DNA of 32,038 bases from Aequorivita sp. (GTDB lineage Bacteria; Bacteroidota; Bacteroidia; Flavobacteriales; Flavobacteriaceae). A program made the position numbers and the translations under genes. The notes under the pieces were generated by a model, which did not search any database, was not told the origin of the DNA, and worked only from the letters and a program-made list of their open reading frames with translations. The stretch covers positions 1 to 32,038 of the forward strand of contig JAPKFY010000019.1 of assembly GCA_026646335.1 (NCBI GenBank), written 5' to 3'. Positions 23,726 through 32,038 of this stretch are shown here, one piece after another; within the stretch, counting starts at the first letter, position 1, and each line of letters starts with the position of its first letter.

Positions 23726-23755
23726 CAACAGGTATAACGAGCAAATTTAAGATTG

Positions 23756-26161
23756 ATGGTAAACTGTTTCCATTGCGGCGATCCGTGTTTGGACGTTGAA
23801 ATTAAGCATGAGGAGAAATCCTTCTGCTGCTATGGCTGCAAGACGGTTTTTGATATTCTGCACGACAACGATTTAAGTTATTATTACGATCTTGAAAAAA
23901 CGCCGGGAATTTCTCCAAAGGAAATCGCCGGTAAATATGATTTTCTTGACAATGAGGCCATTGTTGAAAAACTACTTGAATTCAATGACGGAAGCACACA
24001 GATCGTTTCCTTTTTAATACCCTCCATACATTGCAGCAGTTGTATTTGGATTCTTGAAAACCTGAACAAACTTAATCCTGCCGTAAAATCTTCACTTGTA
24101 AATTTTCCTGAAAAGACAGTTCACATAACTTTTACGGCTAAGGAAAATTCACTCAAAAACCTTGTTGTTCTTTTAAGCCGAATTGGCTACGAACCCTACA
24201 TCTCATTAGACGACTCTGAAAAAAAGGAAAAATACATCAACCGAAGCCTTACTTATAAATTAGGTATCGCTGGCTTTGCCTTTGGAAATGTGATGTTCCT
24301 GTCTTTTCCCGAATATTTCGAACATTCTGAATTTTGGTTGGATCAGTTCAAACCCTTTTTCCGCTGGTTGATGTTCGCGTTTTCACTTCCAGTTGTATTT
24401 TATTCAGCAAGCGGATATTTCACTTCGGCCTATAAAGGACTTCGTTCCAAAATCTTAAACATCGATGTCCCCATTGCATTGGGCGTTGCAGTTCTATTTA
24501 TTAGAAGCACCATAGATATTGTGATGGATTTGGGCACGGGCTTTTTCGATAGCCTTACTGGCCTAGTTTTCTTTTTGCTTCTCGGGAAGTTTTTTCAGCA
24601 AAAAACCTACAGCTATCTATCTTTTGTACGCGATTATAAATCATATTTTCCAATTGCGGTTACGAGGCTTTTCAAAAATACAGCAGGAAAAACCGTGGAG
24701 GAACAAGCTGAGGTTTATAACGTGAAAAAAGGCGATCGTCTGCTAATTCGCAACAACGAAATTATTCCCGTTGACGCTATTTTAATCAAAGGAAACGCCC
24801 TTATAGATTACAGTTTTGTTACTGGCGAAGCGGAACCCATTTCCAAGCAAAGTGGCGACAAACTCTACGCTGGCGGCAAACAGCAAGCAGGGATTTTAGA
24901 AGTTGAAGTATTAAAACCCGTAGCGCAGAGCTATTTGACACAGCTTTGGAGCAACGATGTTTTCAGCAAAGACAAAACAGGGATTTTTGAGAATATAACT
25001 GATAGCATTAGCAAGCGTTTTACGGTGGTCCTTCTTTCAATAGCTTTTATTTCAACCATTTTTTGGCTGGTTGTTGATCCTTCAAAAGCATTTAATGTGT
25101 TCACTTCGGTGTTGATTGTGGCCTGTCCATGTGCAATTGCCCTCGCGGCACCGTTCACTTTGGGGAATGTACTGCGCATCTTCGGAAGGGAGAAATTATA
25201 TTTGAAAGAAGCTTCAGTAATTGAACAAATGGCGAAGCTGGACTCCGTTGTTTTTGACAAAACGGGAACGCTTACCACCAATCAAAAAAACCTGATTACG
25301 TATGAAGGTTTGGCGCTTTCTGCGGAAGAAAAGCAATTGCTGACCAGCACTCTTCGTGCATCCAGTCACCCGTTGAGCCGTTCGCTTTATAGTATTCTTG
25401 ATAAAAATGACATCCAAACTTTGGATGATTTTGAAGAAGAAGTTGGAAAGGGAATTTCAGCAACTTTCAACGATAATTCCATAAAAGTGGGTTCGTATGA
25501 ATTTGTTGGGTTTTATGATGAAATGACCTCCGAAGTAAAGAACAAAACCACCGTTCACATCAGTGCTAATCAAGTGTACAAAGGTTGCTACATTTTCAAT
25601 AGTGAATATAGAAAAGGTATTGCGGAACTTTTTGAACAGTTGGGAAATGACAAAGAAGTAATTGTGCTTTCCGGCGATAACGAAGGAGAGCGCAATCGTT
25701 TGGAAACCTTGCTTCCAAAAGGTACATTGCTCTACTTCAATCAAAAACCCGATGATAAACTCAGTTTCATTAAAGACCTTCAGCAAAATGGCAAAAAGGT
25801 ATTGATGATAGGAGATGGACTTAATGACGCTGGAGCGTTGAAGCAAAGCAATGTTGGGTTTGTAATTTCAGAAAACACAAACGTTTTTTCACCTGCTTGC
25901 GATGGTATTTTGGACGCATCCCAATTCAACAAAATTGCTGACTATTTAAACTTTTCAAAAAGTGGGGTTAGGATTATTAAGTGGGCTTTCATCTTTTCTT
26001 TGTTCTACAATTTAATAGGGTTGTCATTTGCCGTTACGGGACATTTAAGACCGGTAGTGGCCGCAATATTAATGCCTTTAAGTTCAATTAGTATTGTTAT
26101 ATTTACAACCGTTGCAACCCAATATATTGGCAAGAAATTAAGAACGGATATAAATAAGTAA
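23756..26161 (+). CDS. ccoI: Copper-translocating P-type ATPase for cbb3 assembly
   Basis: About 801 aa, P1B-type ATPase that moves copper for cbb3 oxidase assembly. ATG 23756 is preferred to a TTG at 23753. Order: N-terminal cysteine-rich segment CFHCGDPC and CCYGC; HMA domain with IHCSSCIWIL; about eight membrane helices; actuator TGEAEP; CPC ion motif in VACPCAIALAAP; phosphorylation motif DKTGTLT; SHPLSRS; GDGLNDAGAL. All motifs needed for activity are present. It heads the cbb3 genes and has its own FNR-type promoter; ccoS follows 63 bases later with another one. Confidence 0.95.
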   Translation: MVNCFHCGDPCLDVEIKHEEKSFCCYGCKTVFDILHDNDLSYYYDLEKTPGISPKEIAGKYDFLDNEAIVEKLLEFNDGSTQIVSFLIPSIHCSSCIWILENLNKLNPAVKSSLVNFPEKTVHITFTAKENSLKNLVVLLSRIGYEPYISLDDSEKKEKYINRSLTYKLGIAGFAFGNVMFLSFPEYFEHSEFWLDQFKPFFRWLMFAFSLPVVFYSASGYFTSAYKGLRSKILNIDVPIALGVAVLFIRSTIDIVMDLGTGFFDSLTGLVFFLLLGKFFQQKTYSYLSFVRDYKSYFPIAVTRLFKNTAGKTVEEQAEVYNVKKGDRLLIRNNEIIPVDAILIKGNALIDYSFVTGEAEPISKQSGDKLYAGGKQQAGILEVEVLKPVAQSYLTQLWSNDVFSKDKTGIFENITDSISKRFTVVLLSIAFISTIFWLVVDPSKAFNVFTSVLIVACPCAIALAAPFTLGNVLRIFGREKLYLKEASVIEQMAKLDSVVFDKTGTLTTNQKNLITYEGLALSAEEKQLLTSTLRASSHPLSRSLYSILDKNDIQTLDDFEEEVGKGISATFNDNSIKVGSYEFVGFYDEMTSEVKNKTTVHISANQVYKGCYIFNSEYRKGIAELFEQLGNDKEVIVLSGDNEGERNRLETLLPKGTLLYFNQKPDDKLSFIKDLQQNGKKVLMIGDGLNDAGALKQSNVGFVISENTNVFSPACDGILDASQFNKIADYLNFSKSGVRIIKWAFIFSLFYNLIGLSFAVTGHLRPVVAAILMPLSSISIVIFTTVATQYIGKKLRTDINK

Positions 26162-26164
26162 AAT

Positions 26165-26207
26165 TGATAAATGTCATATTTTAAAGACGTTTACAACGAT
26201 AATTTTG
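26165..26207 (+). promoter_or_regulatory. ccoS-ccoNOQP promoter: FNR/DNR-type box plus perfect -7
   Basis: TGATAAATGTCA at 26165-26176, and with the preceding T the full half TTGAT. TAATTTTG at 26200-26207 is a perfect TAnnTTTG. The distance is 36.5 bp, the best example of the six. Confidence 0.8.
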
Positions 26208-26224
26208 AAAAATAAACTTCAGGT

Positions 26225-26452
26225 ATGACCATAATTTATATGCTATTGGCTATCAGTGTTTTTGTAGCACTCATTTTTTTTGTACTGTTTCTCTATTCAG
26301 TAAAAAATGGTCAGTATGATGATACTTACACTCCTTCCGTCCGTATGCTTTTTGAAGATGAACTTATAAAAGAGGGAGCTTCAGAGAAAAATAAAACTTC
26401 AACTAAAAAAGTAACCAATCCAGAAACCGAACCTGTCATAGCGCAGGAATAA
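26225..26452 (+). CDS. ccoS: Cbb3 oxidase assembly protein CcoS
   Basis: 75 aa with one N-terminal membrane helix followed by the conserved segment FLYSVKNGQYDDTYTPSVRMLFEDE, the CcoS/FixS hallmark (G-Q-[FY]-D-D). It is needed for metal cofactor insertion into CcoN. It lies 13 bases before ccoNO and directly behind an FNR/DNR-type promoter. Confidence 0.93.
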   Translation: MTIIYMLLAISVFVALIFFVLFLYSVKNGQYDDTYTPSVRMLFEDELIKEGASEKNKTSTKKVTNPETEPVIAQE

Positions 26453-26465
26453 ATCAACGAAGACT

Positions 26466-28667
26466 ATGCAAACAGAACAATTTTATTACGACAACCAGAT
26501 TGTTAAAAAATTCATCCATGCAACCATTTTTTGGGGGCTCATTGGTATGAGTGTCGGCTTACTGCTGGCTTTTTTGTTTTTATTCCCAAACATGACTGAT
26601 GGCATTTCATGGCTGAGTTTTGGTCGTTTGAGACCGTTGCACACCAATGCTGTTATTTTCGCCTTTGTTGGGAACGCAATCTTTGCCGGAGTTTATTATT
26701 CATCGCAACGTTTGCTGAAAGCGCGAATGTGGAGTGATTTTCTCAGTAACCTAAACTTTTGGGGCTGGCAAGCCATAATCGTGGGTGCGGCAATAACGCT
26801 TCCGTTGGGATACACAACCTCAAAAGAGTACGCCGAACTTGAGTGGCCTTTTGATATTGCCATTGCAATTATTTGGGTAGCTTTTGGGGTTAACTTGATT
26901 ATGACAATGGTTAAAAGACGTCAACGCCATTTGTACGTTGCGCTTTGGTTCTATTTAGGGACTTGGGTAACCGTTGCCGTTTTGCATATTGTTAACAGTA
27001 TGGAAATCCCTGTAACTGCTTTAAAAAGTTATTCGATGTACGCTGGTGTACAGGATGCACTGGTGCAATGGTGGTACGGGCATAATGCGGTGGCGTTTTT
27101 CCTAACTACACCTTTCCTTGGTTTAATGTATTATTTTGTGCCAAAAGCGGCTAATAGACCTGTATATTCCTACCGTCTTTCCATTGTTCACTTTTGGTCT
27201 TTGATCTTTATATATATATGGGCGGGCCCCCACCATTTATTGTATACAGCACTTCCAGAGTGGGCACAGAACTTGGGGGTTGCGTTTTCTATAATGCTCT
27301 TGGCTCCGTCTTGGGGAGGTATGATTAACGGTCTTTTAACCTTGCGTGGTGCATGGGATAAAGTTCGTGTAGATCCAGTGTTGAAATTTATGGTAGTGGC
27401 TATTACCGGTTACGGGATGGCAACTTTTGAAGGGCCAATGCTTTCACTTAAAAATGTAAATGCCATTGCCCACTTTAGCGATTGGATTATTGCCCACGTT
27501 CACGTTGGCGCTCTTGCTTGGAACGGTTTTTTGGCGTTTGGTATGATTTACTGGTTGGTGCCCCGTCTTTTCAAAACAAAATTGTATTCCATCAAATTGG
27601 CCAACGCACATTTCTGGATAGGTACTTTAGGTATTATAATGTACGCATTGCCAATGTATGTTGCAGGATTTATGCAAGCTTCTATGTGGAACCAGTTTAA
27701 CCCAGATGGAACGCTTACTTACGGAAACTTCCTAGAAACTGTTACTCAAATTATGCCAATGTACTGGATGCGCGCTATTGGAGGAACATTATACATTACA
27801 GGAGCGTTCATTTTACTTTACAACATTGTAATGACGGCTAGAAGAGGTAGCAAGGTTACTGATGAGCTAGCTGAAGCGGCTCCGCTTTCTCCGGTTACTA
27901 AAAGACAAACTGCTGGCGAAGGATACCACACTTGGTTGGAGCGTCGCCCTATTAAATTGACTATTTACGCCACTATCGCTATTTTGATTGGTGGTATGGT
28001 ACAAATTATTCCATCGTTAATGGTAGACGACTATGTGCCAGCTATTTCTAGCGTCAAACCTTATACGCCCTTAGAATTAGAAGGGCGTGATATATACATA
28101 CGTGAGGGTTGTGTAGGCTGTCACTCACAGATGATCCGTCCTTTTAGAAGTGAAGTAGCGCGCTATGGCGAATATTCAAAGTCGGGTGAATATGTTTACG
28201 ACCACCCATTCCTTTGGGGCAGTAAACGTACCGGACCAGATTTGCACCGCATAGGTGGAAAATATTCAGACAACTGGCATTTAAACCACATGTACGATCC
28301 GCAAAGTACATCTTCCGGTTCCATTATGCCTTCCTATAAATGGCTGATAAATTCAGAATTGGACAAATCAGATACCGAAGCAAAAATGAGAGCGTTGGTA
28401 CTTCTTGGAGTACCTTATTCTGAGGAAGAAATAACCAATGCCCAAAAATGGATGGACGAACAGGGAACCAAAATAGAGAAAAACCTTTATAGCGACCCCG
28501 ATTTTGTGAGTTCTTATGAAGCCAGTAAAAAATATGCACAGGAGAACGGCGAAGATTTCATTGAGATGAAAAACCGTGAAATCGTGGCCATGATTGCTTA
28601 TTTGCAACGCTTAGGAACCGATATTAAAGTAGAAAACGCTGAAAACACTTCAGCCAAAAACCAATAG
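26466..28667 (+). CDS. ccoNO: Cbb3 oxidase CcoN-CcoO fusion
   Basis: 733 aa: catalytic subunit CcoN (about 1-470) fused to the monohaem subunit CcoO (about 490-733). CcoN ligands: H59 and H346 (haem b), H344 (haem b3), H206, H256 and H257 (CuB). CcoO: membrane helix at about 497-518 then CVGCH (C549, C552, H553) in REGCVGCHSQMIRPF, the CcoO hallmark. The fusion is usual in Bacteroidota. It reduces O2 with high affinity at the cytoplasmic membrane. The next gene starts 2 bases after the stop. Confidence 0.96.
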   Translation: MQTEQFYYDNQIVKKFIHATIFWGLIGMSVGLLLAFLFLFPNMTDGISWLSFGRLRPLHTNAVIFAFVGNAIFAGVYYSSQRLLKARMWSDFLSNLNFWGWQAIIVGAAITLPLGYTTSKEYAELEWPFDIAIAIIWVAFGVNLIMTMVKRRQRHLYVALWFYLGTWVTVAVLHIVNSMEIPVTALKSYSMYAGVQDALVQWWYGHNAVAFFLTTPFLGLMYYFVPKAANRPVYSYRLSIVHFWSLIFIYIWAGPHHLLYTALPEWAQNLGVAFSIMLLAPSWGGMINGLLTLRGAWDKVRVDPVLKFMVVAITGYGMATFEGPMLSLKNVNAIAHFSDWIIAHVHVGALAWNGFLAFGMIYWLVPRLFKTKLYSIKLANAHFWIGTLGIIMYALPMYVAGFMQASMWNQFNPDGTLTYGNFLETVTQIMPMYWMRAIGGTLYITGAFILLYNIVMTARRGSKVTDELAEAAPLSPVTKRQTAGEGYHTWLERRPIKLTIYATIAILIGGMVQIIPSLMVDDYVPAISSVKPYTPLELEGRDIYIREGCVGCHSQMIRPFRSEVARYGEYSKSGEYVYDHPFLWGSKRTGPDLHRIGGKYSDNWHLNHMYDPQSTSSGSIMPSYKWLINSELDKSDTEAKMRALVLLGVPYSEEEITNAQKWMDEQGTKIEKNLYSDPDFVSSYEASKKYAQENGEDFIEMKNREIVAMIAYLQRLGTDIKVENAENTSAKNQ

Positions 28668-28669
28668 TT

Positions 28670-28867
28670 ATGTTGAAATTTGTAAAAGGAAACCTCGAGA
28701 ACATTGATAATGTTCAAATATATCCAATGATTTCACTTTTAATATTCTTTGTCTTTTTTGTGGTGCTTTTCTATTGGGTAATCACAGCAAAGAAAGAACA
28801 CATTGCCGAAGTGAGCAACATTCCGTTGGAAGATGAAAATAACAACCAAAACGAAAATCAGTTATGA
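28670..28867 (+). CDS. ccoQ: Cbb3 oxidase subunit IV (CcoQ/FixQ-like)
   Basis: 65 aa with one membrane helix (about 18-38) and a charged C-terminal tail, in the usual position between ccoO and ccoP. The sequence is weakly conserved, so the call rests on size, helix and order. The stop overlaps the ccoP start (ATGA). Confidence 0.8.
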   Translation: MLKFVKGNLENIDNVQIYPMISLLIFFVFFVVLFYWVITAKKEHIAEVSNIPLEDENNNQNENQL

Positions 28868-29841
28868 AAACCACAACAGCATATTTAAGGGTCATCGGTT
28901 TTATGGTCCTCGCCTTTTTTCTATTGGAACTAATCGTTGATTCCGGCGAAACGTGGGCAATCGTGAAATATCCAATTATTTGGGCAGTTTTGGGAATGGT
29001 GCTTTTAATCGCCATTGCTTTGGAAATAATTGCCGCAGCATTGCAGCGTATTCTTTTTTCGGGACTGTCTCCTGAGGTAAAAGAAAATTTTTTGGCTGCT
29101 GAAAAAGTGAGGGAAGAAAACCGTTTTGGATGGTTCAAAAGAAAATATGAAGAAATGCTCGGTGCCAAACCAATGGAGAAAGAGCAGGAAATTGTATTGG
29201 ACCACAATTATGATGGCATCCGTGAACTGGACAATAAACTTCCGCCGTGGTGGGTATATATGTTTTATGCCACCATCATTTTTGCAGTGGTTTACTTGCT
29301 CCGTTTTGAGGTTTTTGATGGCTACACCCAAATTGACGAATATCAAACTGATGTTGCACAAGCAAATGAAGACGTTGCCGAATTCAAGAAAAACAACAAA
29401 GATCTAATTGATGCTGAAACTGTTGAACAATTGACAGATCCCGCTGATATTGCTGCCGGAAAAACCATTTATACCGATAATTGCGTGGCTTGCCATAAAG
29501 ACTCCGGTGGTGGAGGCATTGGTCCAAACCTTACTGATGACCAATGGATTCTAGGAGGCGGTATTAAAAATATTTACCACAGCATCAGTGAAGGTGGCCG
29601 TGCTGGAAAAGGAATGATTGCCTGGAAAACCGATTTAAAACCTAGCGAAATGGCGCAAGTGGCAAGTTATGTTATGACGCTCCACGGCACCAATCCTGCT
29701 GACGGTAAAGAGCCTGAAGGGGAAATTTGGACCGACGGGAACACTCCAGTTGAGGTAAACGAAATGACGGTTGATTCTACACAAATTAATATTGAAGCAA
29801 CAAACAATTCGGTTTCTGATAACATAGAATCAGGGAATTAA
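28864..29841 (+). CDS. ccoP: Cbb3 oxidase subunit III (CcoP, single-haem type)
   Basis: 325 aa. Two N-terminal membrane helices (about 9-25 and 38-60), a cytoplasmic linker, the typical LDNKLPPWWVYMFYATIIFAVVYLL helix (about 123-147), and a periplasmic cytochrome c domain with one CVACH (C207, C210, H211) followed by GGGGIGPNLTDDQWILGGG. Proteobacterial CcoP has two haems; only one motif is seen here, as is common in Bacteroidota. The C terminus is acidic and low complexity (IEATNNSVSDNIESGN). It overlaps ccoQ by 4 bases. Confidence 0.94.
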   Translation: MKTTTAYLRVIGFMVLAFFLLELIVDSGETWAIVKYPIIWAVLGMVLLIAIALEIIAAALQRILFSGLSPEVKENFLAAEKVREENRFGWFKRKYEEMLGAKPMEKEQEIVLDHNYDGIRELDNKLPPWWVYMFYATIIFAVVYLLRFEVFDGYTQIDEYQTDVAQANEDVAEFKKNNKDLIDAETVEQLTDPADIAAGKTIYTDNCVACHKDSGGGGIGPNLTDDQWILGGGIKNIYHSISEGGRAGKGMIAWKTDLKPSEMAQVASYVMTLHGTNPADGKEPEGEIWTDGNTPVEVNEMTVDSTQINIEATNNSVSDNIESGN

Positions 29842-29891
29842 TATTTTTCAATTTTCAATAACAGTCTAACTTCTAAAATCTAAGATCTAAA

Positions 29892-31313
29892 TTGGATACT
29901 CCAGAGAATGAAAGGTTCCGCGACAGTATAGGAACCATAAATGAAGAAGGCAAAAGAGCATGGGTCTATCCTAAAAAGCCTTCGGGCCGATTGTATCAGT
30001 ACAGAAAATATGTGAGCTATTTTCTGCTCGCCTTTTTGTTTGCCGCTCCTTTTGTAAAAATAAACGGCAACCAGTTTCTGTTGTTTAATGTGCTGGAGCG
30101 CCGTTTCAATATTTTTGGATTTCCTTTTTGGCCACAGGATTTTTACCTGTTCGTAATAATGATGATCATTGGCGTGGTTTTCATCATCTTTTTTACTGCT
30201 GCCTTTGGTAGAATTTTCTGTGGGTGGATATGCCCGCAGACCATTTTTATGGAAATGGTTTTCCGAAGAATAGAATATTGGATAGATGGCGATAGGGGCG
30301 CACAAATACGTTTGACCAAACAGAAGTGGAATGCTGAAAAAATAAAGAAACGCGTCTTGAAATGGATCGTATTCTTTATTATTTCATTTTTGGTTGCAAA
30401 TATATTTCTCGCCTATTTCATTGGTAGTGATAGGTTGATTCAATACGTTGTTGAAGGACCTTTGGAACACATAAGCACGCTTATATCGCTGTTTATTTTT
30501 ACAGGGGTTTTCTATTTCATTTTTGCATGGTTCCGTGAGCAGGTCTGTATCATAGCGTGCCCTTATGGAAGGTTGCAAAGCGTATTGCTCGATACCAAAT
30601 CTATCGTGGTGGCTTATGACCATAAACGCGGCGAAAAAGAAGTGGGTAGGGCAAAATTTAAGAAAAACGAAGACCGTGAAGCTTCCGGAAAAGGGGATTG
30701 CATCGATTGTTTTCAATGTGTAAACGTTTGTCCAACTGGGATTGACATTCGCAACGGAACGCAGTTAGAATGTGTTAATTGCACAGCCTGTATTGATGAG
30801 TGCGACAGTATTATGGAAGCCGTGAACCTTCCGAAAGGATTGATCCGCTACGCCAGTGAAGAAAATATTGAAAAGAAAGCACCGTTCAAATTTACGCCAC
30901 GACTGAAAGGTTACACAGCTGTCTTGGTTATTTTAATTGGTGTTCTCTCCGGACTGCTCTTTTTAAGAAGCGATGTGGAAGCAAACATTCTCCGCTTGCC
31001 GGGGCAGCTTTATGAACACAAGGCAGATAATATTATCAGCAATGTTTTCACTTATAAATTATTGAACAAAACCACAAAGAATATCGAGAATATTCACTTT
31101 AAATTGAAATCGCCCAAGGGAACAATCCATACCGTAAAACAGGGGGTAATTGTGGTTCCTGCGCAGGATTTGGCAGAAGGGACCCTCTTTATCGAAATAA
31201 ATAATGCAGCCCTTAGTGGTGATAAAAACCGTGCGGTCATTGAAGTTTACAGCGGTAATGATTTAATTGAAACAACGAGCGTTACGTTTTTGGGGCCGCG
31301 GAATTATAAGTAG
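29892..31313 (+). CDS. ccoG: Cbb3 oxidase accessory 4Fe-4S protein CcoG
   Basis: 473 aa from a TTG start at 29892 (MDTPENERFRDSIGTINEEG); no in-frame ATG precedes the conserved N terminus. Membrane protein with helices near 42-56, 84-104, 155-175 and 190-210, and Cys clusters CGWICPQTIF (C110, C114), CIACPYGR, CIDCFQCVNVCPTGID and CVNCTACIDECD, the last two forming two [4Fe-4S] sites. A further helix and a periplasmic Ig-like domain complete the protein. CcoG is a cupric reductase that helps copper delivery to CcoN. Confidence 0.94.
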   Translation: MDTPENERFRDSIGTINEEGKRAWVYPKKPSGRLYQYRKYVSYFLLAFLFAAPFVKINGNQFLLFNVLERRFNIFGFPFWPQDFYLFVIMMIIGVVFIIFFTAAFGRIFCGWICPQTIFMEMVFRRIEYWIDGDRGAQIRLTKQKWNAEKIKKRVLKWIVFFIISFLVANIFLAYFIGSDRLIQYVVEGPLEHISTLISLFIFTGVFYFIFAWFREQVCIIACPYGRLQSVLLDTKSIVVAYDHKRGEKEVGRAKFKKNEDREASGKGDCIDCFQCVNVCPTGIDIRNGTQLECVNCTACIDECDSIMEAVNLPKGLIRYASEENIEKKAPFKFTPRLKGYTAVLVILIGVLSGLLFLRSDVEANILRLPGQLYEHKADNIISNVFTYKLLNKTTKNIENIHFKLKSPKGTIHTVKQGVIVVPAQDLAEGTLFIEINNAALSGDKNRAVIEVYSGNDLIETTSVTFLGPRNYK

Positions 31314-31326
31314 CAGGGTGCTTGGT

Positions 31327-31354
31327 GACAGCTGCTGGATGACAGCTGCTGGAT
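31327..31354 (+). repeat. Tandem duplication of a 14-bp unit
   Basis: GACAGCTGCTGGAT occurs twice in a row (31327-31340 and 31341-31354) in the ccoG-ccoH spacer. CAGCTG inside each unit is palindromic. No promoter function is evident. Confidence 0.7.
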
Positions 31355-31396
31355 GGCGGAAAAAAATATTATGAATAATCAATAAATAAAAGTGTG

Positions 31397-31843
31397 ATGA
31401 AAATAAACTGGGGTTGGGGTTTGGCGATTGGAATGGTCCTTTTTGTTGCGTTCATTATGTATTTCGTGATTAAAATTAGCACCGACAAAAAGTATGATTA
31501 TGATTTGGTGACTGAAGAATACTATAAAAAGGAAATGGTGTACCAAAAAGAAATTGATGCTGAAGAAAATTCCAAATCTTTGGAAGGAAGTATTTCAGGC
31601 AAAAAAACGCCCGAAGGTTGGATGCTCACTTTTCCGGAAAATATAGATTTCTCAAAAATAGAGGGTACGGTCCTCCTTTATAGGCCATCCAACAAACATT
31701 TGGATTTTGAAATACCGTTGCAGCTCTCAGGTCCCAATTTGCTCATCCCCGACGAACGTTTGGTGGCAGGCCGCTGGAACACTATTGTTCGGTGGAAATA
31801 TTTGGGGGAAGATTATTTGTATAAAGAAGAAATTACATATTAG
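31397..31843 (+). CDS. ccoH: Cbb3 oxidase assembly protein CcoH (FixH family)
   Basis: 148 aa from ATG 31397. One N-terminal membrane helix (about 7-26), then the conserved DYDLVTEEYYKKEMVYQKEIDAEENS segment that defines FixH/CcoH in Bacteroidota, followed by a small beta-rich periplasmic domain (RPSNKHLDFEIPLQL and GRWNTIVRWKYLGEDYLYKEE). It supports assembly or stability of cbb3. It follows ccoG and precedes a TauE/SafE-type gene. Confidence 0.9.
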   Translation: MKINWGWGLAIGMVLFVAFIMYFVIKISTDKKYDYDLVTEEYYKKEMVYQKEIDAEENSKSLEGSISGKKTPEGWMLTFPENIDFSKIEGTVLLYRPSNKHLDFEIPLQLSGPNLLIPDERLVAGRWNTIVRWKYLGEDYLYKEEITY

Positions 31844-31876
31844 AAATCGAAATCGAAATCGAACATTGAACATTGA
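31843..31876 (+). repeat. Short tandem repeats in the ccoH-TauE spacer
   Basis: GAAATC is repeated three times (31843-31860), then GAACATT twice (31861-31874). They fill the whole 33-base spacer up to the next start codon. Confidence 0.65.
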
Positions 31877-32038
31877 ATGCTGTACACCGCCCTCATATTC
31901 GGATTACTAGGAAGCTTCCACTGCGTGGGGATGTGTGGCCCTATTGCCTTTCTGTTGCCAGTAGACAGAAGCAATAATGTAAAAAAAATTGGGCAAATCT
32001 CTCTATATCATTTCGGGAGAATATTGGCTTACAGTATT
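31877..32038 (+). CDS. Sulfite exporter TauE/SafE-type (UreH-like) membrane protein, 3' truncated by window edge
   Basis: 54 codons are visible from ATG 31877: MLYTALIFGLLGSFHCVGMC then GPIAFLLPVDRSNNVKKIGQ and so on. HCVGMCGPIAF is the hallmark of the DsbD_2/TauE-like proteins that sit at the end of cbb3 clusters and may handle copper or reductant for assembly. The rest lies outside the window. The start follows a tandem repeat. Confidence 0.85.
   Translation, partial: MLYTALIFGLLGSFHCVGMCGPIAFLLPVDRSNNVKKIGQISLYHFGRILAYSI

Noticed and set aside
1-32038. CRISPR array, prophage, integron, insertion sequence, rRNA or tRNA
   Set aside because: No regularly spaced repeats, transposase, integrase, phage structural genes or RNA gene signatures were seen on either strand.

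Overview
The window looks like chromosomal DNA of a member of the Bacteroidota, most probably the Flavobacteriaceae. The reasons are moderately AT-rich DNA, promoters with the Bacteroidota -7 element TAnnTTTG, a CcoN-CcoO fusion, a single-haem CcoP, a SUKH protein and Flavobacteria-style intergenic repeats. No single species can be named. It is a respiration and nitric-oxide (NO) island with no phage, insertion sequence, CRISPR array, rRNA or tRNA that I can see.

Layout. 1-1524: the 3' part of an uncharacterised FMN/TIM-barrel-like protein, then a terminator. 1652-2164 (minus): an orphan SUKH (SMI1/KNR4) protein. 2444-7881: a complete cytochrome c-dependent NO reductase operon, norC-norB-norQ-norD-norE-norF. 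7925-9982 (minus): a fused ADP-forming acyl-CoA synthetase. 10125-15087: a second NorC-like cytochrome and a divergent NorB-like haem-copper protein, followed closely by nadA, nadB and a thioredoxin-like protein. 15319-16584: an acetyl-CoA hydrolase/CoA-transferase. 16704-17662: two tandem Rrf2 (NsrR/IscR-like) regulators with Fe-S cysteines. 17701-20349: cupin, AhpD-like, frameshifted ferredoxin reductase, second AhpD-like and SDR genes. 20392-22036: a small Zn-ribbon protein, a hemerythrin protein and the di-iron Fe-S repair protein RIC. 22164-23381: a 12-helix histidine-containing membrane protein. 23450: a DUF2892 protein. 23756-32038: the cbb3 oxidase locus ccoI-ccoS-ccoNO-ccoQ-ccoP-ccoG-ccoH and the start of a TauE/SafE-type membrane protein.

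How it fits together. Six promoters (norC, the second cytochrome, the CoA hydrolase, RIC, ccoI, ccoS) carry an FNR/DNR-type box of form TGAY-N4-RTCA. In all six, the box centre lies exactly 36.5 bp upstream of the last base of the -7 element. This suggests one CRP/FNR-family activator tying together NO reduction, Fe-S repair, high-affinity respiration, NAD synthesis and acyl-CoA metabolism at low oxygen. A second layer is suggested by a perfect 12-bp inverted repeat ahead of the second Rrf2 gene, with related half-sites before the cupin gene and before RIC.

The most unusual item is the 441-aa NorB paralogue. It is collinear with NorB but lacks one FeB histidine and two of the three catalytic glutamates, and has Met in place of the low-spin haem His. 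It is co-transcribed with its own cytochrome c and probably with nadAB.
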